From: Ecdyonurus torrentis
Taxonomy: Eukaryota; Arthropoda; Insecta; Ephemeroptera; Heptageniidae
DNA length: 64,000 bases
Assembly: GCA_949318235.1 (NCBI GenBank)
Contig: OX439132.1
Location: 5,843,534 to 5,907,533 of the forward strand
Direction: 5' to 3'
Shown: positions 57,787-64,000 of the stretch, piece by piece
Position numbering within the stretch: position 1 is the stretch's first letter
Layout of the letters: the number at the start of each line of letters is the position of its first letter
Notes under the pieces: model-generated
What the model was told of the DNA's origin: nothing
Database searches by the model: none
The model's input: the letters and a program-made list of their open reading frames with translations, nothing else
Translations under genes and position numbers: made by a program

Positions 57787-58240
57787 GATGAAGGTTCAAG
57801 CAGTCTATTCATTCATATATAAATCAGTAAAGAAATATATCGTATATTTACTCTAGTTTAAATAAATAAAAGTATAAAAAAACGAACCCTTATACAGAAA
57901 AATAAACATCATTAATCTTAAAAGACATGATTCAGGTTTCTATAACTGCATTAGGGTTGAAAAACAATTGATATGGTTTCTAAAGGTAATATTTTCATTT
58001 ATTAATTGTAACTTTTCTATCTGGTAAAAAAAAAAAGACTTGAGAATTGCAAAATATCGTTTTCAAGTGTTGTTAAATATATCGTTTAAATAAAATTGTT
58101 GTTTGTAAAGCGAGGTTCAAATTGCCATCAATAAAGATCAATAAGTATTTAATGAGGGTGTTGTTATGCGGCTCTGTGAACACTCTCACTTAAAATTAAA
58201 TGCATTTTTTTTAACTCTGTAAGGTACAATACAGTATCAT

Positions 58241-58542
58241 GTGTTGACGTCATTCTGAATGCGCTTTGACACCATACTGGAGCATTGAATAACATTGCTC
58301 AGCATAGGACAAAAGTCGTTTTTGGCTATATTTTCTTTGGAAAATCAGTTTTTTTTTATATAATATTATTTTTTTTTATCGCATACTTGAAAACCTAATT
58401 CAACCTTGTTAACAGCCTTAATGTTCTCAAAAATATTGATAAATATTTTTTAATTTGCAAAATGTGTTATATTCTATAATGACCCATGTTATTTAGTGCT
58501 CACATATATAGCCTCGACTTTTATATGAATGCAACCACCCTA
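58241..58542 (-). mobile_element. Non-autonomous DNA element, GGGTG family, inverted copy
   Basis: Read on the minus strand this starts TAGGGTGGTTGCATTCATAT and continues through the same blocks as the other two copies (GATGCTGTTAACA is here AAGGCTGTTAACA) to GAATGACGTCAAC. The far terminal repeat is not recognisable, so the end is truncated. Confidence 0.7.
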
Positions 58543-59516
58543 TGTTCAACGACGATGTATTGAAGGCACTGTGAACCTATATTTATAGGGTTGCAAAAGA
58601 AATGAATTCCTATATTAATTTATATATATTTGAGCTAAGTACTCATTGTTTTAATTATTATGCTTGAAAATCGATTGATGAACGTAAAATATCGTGAAAA
58701 TAGATATACTTAATTAATTCATATAACTGATAAAATTTCAATCTTTACCTATGGTTGAAAAACGATTGGTAGAATACAAAATATCGCTTTTCTAAAGTCG
58801 ATATAATGATTATTATGTATATAAACTCATTACAGTTATTTATATATGCAAGCACATCACGTAGAGTACGTAGGATTTAAAAATGAAACAAGAAGATTGT
58901 ATATACAGTGTACATATATAAATAAATCATAAACGCTCACGCAAAAATATTTCTGACATGTCTTGACCGCAAGAGGCATTTTGCTAAAATCTCTTTGCAC
59001 GTCAGTTTCAAAACCATCATCAACAAAAAATGTTTTTAGGAACAACAAATTATATTATGAATAACTGTTATTGTCAAAAGAGAAAAAAAATGTATACATA
59101 AATATATATATACTTAATATAGCAAAATTATAACGTATTACTTTTAAACATGCAATTTTAAATGTTGAGGTTCATCTGCAGTAAAAATTACTTTTTTTAA
59201 ATTCTCCTGTATACTTAAATTTTCTACATTTTTCTTATTCTACAGAGCGGAAAACATATTTCAAATATGTATATTTATTTCTCAATTTATATGAGAGATA
59301 TTAATAATTAATTGCATGTAATGTTTTTTTTTTTTTTTTTTTTTTTATTCAAGTCTGAAAAAAACAGGCATTATCAAACATTTGTATATAAATATTTTTA
59401 TTGATTATTTTTTTCTAAGAAATTATATTAAAATTACTACATTGGAGGTAAAATTCGTGTGATTTACTGTTGCAAAGTAACCTAAAATTTTAAAGTTCAT
59501 ATACAGTAAGACTCAA

Positions 59517-59530
59517 GGGGGGGGGGGGGG
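59517..59530. repeat. G14 homopolymer
   Basis: Pure G run in AT-rich sequence; it faces a C14 run 540 bases downstream. Confidence 0.95.
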
Positions 59531-60070
59531 AATGATTAAAATCATACGTACTAAAAAATTGGTAATGCATCATTTTCATGATCATTTTATAATTTCAAGT
59601 TTTAACTAAAATTTTGACATCTACAAATTTTGGTGCAGTAAGCATATTAAACAAGGAAATAGTGTGACATTTTTCATAACTAATTTTCGTTGTACACACA
59701 CACTCTAGAGGTGCATGTGCTAAATATAATGACTGTGCCTCAAGCTCTCTGCACCAAACAATTCATATATGCCTTGAGCAATTTTTTTTATTTATATTAT
59801 ATATTTTTTTACTGTATAGTAAAATGTTAGTACTCAAACTTAATGACATCACAGGTCTAAATTCAAGGAATAGATTAAGATTTCTTTGTAATATCAAGTA
59901 ACAAAAAATTGTGTTTATTTTTAACACTTCCTCATTGTTATTATCTCATAATATATTATGTGTAAAAATTGTCAATATTAATTGAATCTTAATTTGAGGT
60001 CAATTTTTAAAGAAAACTAGAAGATTTCTATATGTTCATTCATAAATAATAAAATGTAACTGCTGTCCTT

Positions 60071-60084
60071 CCCCCCCCCCCCCC
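60071..60084. repeat. C14 homopolymer, followed by T-rich tract
   Basis: Pure C run, then TTCTTCTTC and a T29 run near 60,105-60,133. Confidence 0.95.
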
Positions 60085-61193
60085 TTTATCTTCTTCTTCT
60101 TCGCGTTTTTTTTTTTTTTTTTTTTTTTTTTTTGATACGCAAATAAGTCATCACGCAAGCCAATTAATATTAAATACTTAAAAAATAATTATCAAAATTA
60201 AGAAAAATTGCTTTTTCTTCATCTAACAAATAATGCTTCATAAAAATCCAACATTTATACACTAAAAAAAAAGTTATATGGCTAATTTTTATCGTATCAT
60301 TGAGAAATCAAAGAATAACTGAAGTAACTCATGATTCATGATGATATTAGATGAGTTTAACCATATGGTTTAACTTTCCCCCCTGCTTTTTATAGTTTAA
60401 CCAAAAACAAATCACGCGTGATATGAAAATACTTATCAGTGTATCTATGCATTAGTAAAAAATATCAATATATAGAAGAAAGTTAGCAAATATTAATAAA
60501 GAAATCTTTATATTTCCATTGGGAAATTAAAAAGAAAACTTAACATAAACTGTATTAATTGATTGCGCCTCTATATCAATCTTAATTAATGCTAAAGTGG
60601 CGGTATTGTAGCTCATATTTATTAAAAGCACTAGACATTATACTTGCATGAACGAGAACAATATTGATTCATTTGTTGTTGTTTTCTGCAAAATTTAATA
60701 AATAAAAAAATACAACTTTGATTTCTACATATAATGTATTTTAGTTACACAATTTATAATTAAAAGAAAAATGATATATTCTTTCATATTTATTATATAT
60801 GAGCAAAGAGAGAGGGAATAAACCGGTAAATCGCCACTAGCGCCAAGGGTAGCGGGAGGTTGAGCTAAAGGGGGGACAGCCTCGCAAGGGAAGTTCTCAG
60901 GTAGATTGAGCGTACAATGCTTTTCTTATGTGTAGAGCGGCTCAGCACTGCGCCAATTACCACAAGTTTTAAACAATTATATCTCGCTTAATTTACGTTA
61001 CACAAGTATTTTTTTTACAAAAAATAAAAGTGTATAGTACAAGCATCACACACAAAAATAAAAAATTATGAATAATTGAAAACACCATAGATATACGATC
61101 AAGAAGTGACCCACCTATATATGTTACAATACGTGGCGAGGTAGATGATATATTTATAAAGAGTTTATTTGTAGATTCTAATTAAGAAAACCG

Positions 61194-61505
61194 GTGAGAG
61201 ATGAGAAAAATCATATAATTTTTATAATAATATACAGACAAATGACTGTCATTTTTGAAAAAAAAAATAGATATAATTTTTTATATATATATATTTTTTT
61301 TTATATTTATACATTTTACACTATTTTATTATTATTAATTTTTTTATCATTATATGCTTTTAATACAGTTCTACATTGTAATGAAAATGGTATACTTTAT
61401 TTTTATAAATTTAATTGTCCAAAAAATGCATTGCTAATTTCATTTAAACTTATATGTAGTGTATGTCATGGATTTTATCATGTGTCATGTACCGAAATGA
61501 AATGA
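61194..61505 (+). pseudogene. PHD-finger-like peptide inside arm A
   Basis: A 103-codon frame ends with LICSVCHGFYHVSCTEMK. The spacing C-x2-C-x4-H-x2-C, with an aromatic residue before the His, is the second half of a PHD/C4HC3 finger. Such fingers occur in several transposon-encoded proteins as well as chromatin proteins. The preceding part (hydrophobic and poly-Tyr/Ile from AT repeats) is not protein-like, so this is at best the tail of a decayed ORF. The frame starts at a Met without supporting context. Confidence 0.35.
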
Positions 61506-61614
61506 ATAACTAGCAATTTTAGTGTTGCATTTCCGCTGTGCAAGTTTTTAATTTCCTTGCGGTACAGATCATTTGATTTTAGGATTTTTTAAGCATGTGA
61601 TTATTCGTTTAATT

Positions 61615-61615
<1 letters not shown>

Positions 61616-61696
<81 letters not shown>

Positions 61697-61742
61697 GGAG
61701 AGAGAGAGAGGGAGGGAGAGAGAGGGAGAGAGAGAGAGAGAG
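61616..61742. repeat. (GA)n tract within arm A
   Basis: About 127 bases, perfect for the first half and then interrupted by GG. The arm B counterpart is about 29 bases (62,869-62,897). Confidence 0.97.
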
Positions 61743-61901
61743 AACAATGACAGTAGATATGCATGCTAACCATTGGCGCAGTCATTTTTAATGCATTTAT
61801 GTAAATGATTCCTAATGAAAAAAATCATTTCATTTTATGTTACATAATTAGCGTTTGACTTAAAAAATAATAATAATAGTGCAATGCAATCTAAAAGAAA
61901 A

Positions 61902-62671
61902 TAATGCATTTATAGTGGATCATGAGGGATTTTGTTTTTTATTAGAACAGATTTATGCAAAGTTATTAAATATATTTTGTTTTCGTATTTACTTATTATG
62001 TTTTATTATTAATATTTCAAAATTAAGTATTTTAGTTATTTTTAATACATATTTATTATTGTAAATAAAAGAAATAAATATAAATTGATTATTAAAATTT
62101 AGATTTTTAAGTTTATTTTTATTATTCTTTACAGTAAAAGAGAATGACAACTGAGAACGACATAATTAGATTGATTACCTAATGTAACTTTGCAAAAGGA
62201 GCGTTAAAAAGGTGCTACAACTACGATCAAAAAAGCAATCTGCATGATTTTTAATAAAATAAACAAATATAATGCGTTGAATCCTCTAATTGCATTGCAT
62301 CAAGTCATCACTAACTAATCATGCGTAAACTAATTTGGTTTTTAAAGGTAAAGGTGCAGGTAATCCCTTGCATTTCTATAAAAGTTCTCTTTGTTCCCCC
62401 CTTTTTTTTCTCTGCATACAATACAGCATGGACATGTCAATGCAATACAGGAATACAAAGGTCAATGTTCTCGATAACCATTTCTCTAACTCATTATAAT
62501 ATTTAAAATTAATACAAATAAGCATATCCACAAAGCTTTACAAACTTGAGTAATTTTTTCTCTATCGACGAGTAAATCAAAATCGCTGATAAAATCTAAA
62601 TGGATTTATGAATTAATTTCGACTTTTGTATTTTATTAATACATGTTGCAATTTAAAAAAAAAAAAATCTG
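61902..62671. other. Spacer between inverted-repeat arms
   Basis: This is 770 bases of AT-rich sequence with no self-symmetry and no convincing gene. Open frames at 61,879-62,064 and 62,321-62,506 are random in composition. Confidence 0.6.
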
Positions 62672-62868
62672 TTTTTTTTTCTTTTAGATTGCACTGCAGT
62701 ATTTATTATTATTTTAATTTTTTTTTAGTCAAACGCTAATTATGTAACATAAATTGATATTTTCTTTTTCTATTCTATTCTTTTTTTTTTTTTTTTCTAA
62801 GAATCATTTACATAAATGCATTAAAAATGACTGCGCCAATGGTTAGCTTGCATATCTACTGTCATTGT

Positions 62869-62897
62869 TCTCTCTCTCTCTCTCTCTCTCTCTCTCA
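62869..62897. repeat. (CT)n tract within arm B
   Basis: Contracted or unexpanded counterpart of the 127-base GA tract in arm A. Confidence 0.95.
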
Positions 62898-63042
62898 GAA
62901 TTAAACGAATAATCACATGCTTAAAAAATCCTAAAATCAAATGATCTGTACCGCAAGGAAATTAAAAACTTGCACAGCGGAAATGCAACACTAAAATTGC
63001 TAGTTATTTATTTCATTTCGGTACATGACACATGACATATTA

Positions 63043-63220
63043 TTAATGATAAAATCCATGACATACACTACATATAAGTTTAAATGAAATTAGCAATGCA
63101 TTTTTTGGACAATTAAATTTATAAAAATAAATTATACCATTTTCATTACAATGTAGAACTGTATTAAAAACATATAATGATAAAAAAATTAATAATAATA
63201 AAATAGTGTAAAATGTATAA

Positions 63221-63271
<51 letters not shown>

Positions 63272-63351
63272 TCTATTTTTTTTTTTTCAAAAATTAAAGT
63301 CATTTGTCTGTATATTATTATAAAAATTATATGATTTTTCTCATCTCTCAC
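63043..63351 (-). pseudogene. Arm B copy of the PHD-like peptide, interrupted
   Basis: The frame is the same as in arm A up to CSVCHGFYH, where an inserted TAATAATA-type stretch gives a stop and removes the last two finger residues. A (TA)n expansion lies in its first third. It is clearly non-functional. Confidence 0.45.
63223..63262. repeat. (TA)n microsatellite within arm B
   Basis: About 20 TA units; the matching place in arm A has only about six. Confidence 0.95.
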
Positions 63352-63740
63352 CGGTTTTCTTAATTAGAATCTACAAATAAACTCTTTATAAATATATCAT
63401 CTACCTCGCCACGTATTGTAACATATATAGGTGGGTCACTTCTTGATCGTATATCTATGGTGTTTTCAATTATTCATAATTTTTTATTTTTGTGTGTGAT
63501 GCTTGTACTATACACTTTTATTTTTTGTAAAAAAAATACTTGTGTAACGTAAATTAAGCGAGATATAATTGTTTAAAACTTGTGGTAATTGGCGCAGTGC
63601 TGAGCCGCTCTACACATAAGAAAAGCATTGTACGCTCAATCTACCTGAGAACTTCCCTTGCGAGGCTGTCCCCCCTTTAGCTCAACCTCCCTCCACTTGG
63701 GCGCAGCACATCCGCGTTTTTTTCTTGAGGCCCGGTCTCT

Positions 63741-64000
63741 AAGAGAGAGGGAATAAACCGGTAAATCGCCACTAGCGCCAAGGGTAGCGGGAGGTTGAGC
63801 TAAAGGGGGGACAGCCTCGCAAGGGAAGTTCTCAGGTAGATTGAGCGTACAATGCTTTTCTTATGTGTAGAGCGGCTCAGCACTGCGCCAATTACCACAA
63901 GTTTTAAACAATTATATCTCGCTTAATTTACGTTACACAAGTATTTTTTTTACAAAAAATAAAAGTGTATAGTACAAGCATCACACACAAAAATAAAAAA
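63741..64000 (+). repeat. Third copy of the arm (direct to arm A), cut by the window edge
   Basis: All 260 bases match 60,806-61,065 by eye, with a fixed offset of 2,935. It starts at exactly the same first base as arm A, directly abutting the ...GGCCCGGTCTCT flank of arm B. This marks AAGAGAGAGGG as a true element boundary. Confidence 0.9.

Larger units (their letters stand above)
54234..58240. other. AT-rich non-coding DNA
   Basis: A GC-richer patch at 55,730-55,800 (CCGGGTGGCTCGCCTTATAG then C-runs) and the small ORF at 56,362 are the only exceptions. No gene is assigned. Confidence 0.5.
58543..60805. other. AT-rich non-coding DNA
   Basis: It holds the G14 and C14 runs and T-tracts near 59,323 and 60,105. 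No gene. Confidence 0.5.
60806..61901 (+). repeat. Large inverted repeat, arm A
   Basis: It begins AAGAGAGAGGGAATAAACC, a GC-rich block to about 60,960 that then turns AT-rich. From 60,854 on, it is the near-exact inverse of arm B (62,672-63,691). It carries a long (GA)n tract (61,616-61,742) that is far shorter in arm B, and a peptide with a PHD-finger-like end. The first 260 bases recur, apparently without change, at 63,741. Confidence 0.9.
62672..63691 (-). repeat. Large inverted repeat, arm B
   Basis: This is the inverted partner of arm A with a few per cent point differences. Small indels also separate the arms: an extra TAATAATA-type insertion near 63,042, an expanded (TA)n at 63,223-63,262, a (CT)n of about 29 bases where arm A has 127, and an added homopolymer near 62,790. 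Its outer flank (63,692-63,740) differs from that of arm A but keeps related words (GCGCCCAAG versus GCGCCAAGG). Confidence 0.9.

Noticed and set aside
60826..60856. CTCF-like site in the GC-rich start of the arm (CGCCACTAGCGCC)
   Set aside because: The second half does not fit the CTCF core (AGGTGGC/AGGGGGC).
60806..63740. Inverted repeat as a simple assembly or palindromic-read artefact
   Set aside because: Arms differ by substitutions, indels and tract lengths, and a third copy follows; an artefact would give identical arms. Not fully excluded without reads.

Overview
The window looks like nuclear DNA of a eukaryote with a very AT-rich, microsatellite-rich genome. By eye roughly a quarter of the bases are G or C. 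Long perfect (TA)n, (GA)n/(CT)n and A/T homopolymer tracts occur every few kb, there are many small DNA-transposon relics, and one exon has a standard GT donor. Nothing is bacterial in layout: no dense ORFs, no operons, no ribosome binding sites. The mix of (TA)n, (GA)n and short inverted-repeat elements suggests an arthropod, perhaps a crustacean, but that guess is weak.

Only one convincing coding segment is present: a first coding exon at 26,713-27,065 (+). It encodes the acidic, Gln/His/Thr-rich N-terminus of a probable nuclear regulator that I cannot name. It ends at an AG|GTATGT donor. Upstream are a TATA box near 25,749 and a GA-rich, relatively GC-rich leader (25,780-26,712) that may hold a 5'UTR intron. 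The roughly 37 kb downstream shows no further recognisable exon and is probably a long first intron or intergenic DNA.

Layout. 1-25,700: gene-poor DNA with two LINE/SINE-like 3' tails (8.7 and 9.7 kb), several short repeat copies, a 29-unit GCAACA hexamer array, (TA)n and (GA)n blocks and a GC-rich structured island (20.0 kb). 25,700-27,070: promoter, leader and exon. 27,070-42,400: AT-rich DNA with three motif-dense islands (CRE/TATA at 30.4-30.7 kb, NF-Y/E2F at 37.0-37.2 kb, homeodomain sites at 39.1 kb). 42,400-44,450: a foldback element beside a 1.72-kb decayed hAT transposon carrying a TTF-type zinc-finger relic on the minus strand. 44,450-60,800: AT-rich DNA with a second foldback copy, an inverted GGGTG-element copy and an E-box/CRE composite at 47.8 kb. 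60,806-64,000: a roughly 1-kb inverted repeat with a 0.77-kb spacer, followed by an apparently identical direct third copy cut by the window edge; one arm encodes a PHD-finger-like peptide.

The most unusual non-repeat signal is an excess of the perfect CRE palindrome TGACGTCA (11 found by eye, about 0.25 expected from base composition). Four are carried by dispersed repeats and one lies in the exon. I did not find a clear undescribed multi-gene system.
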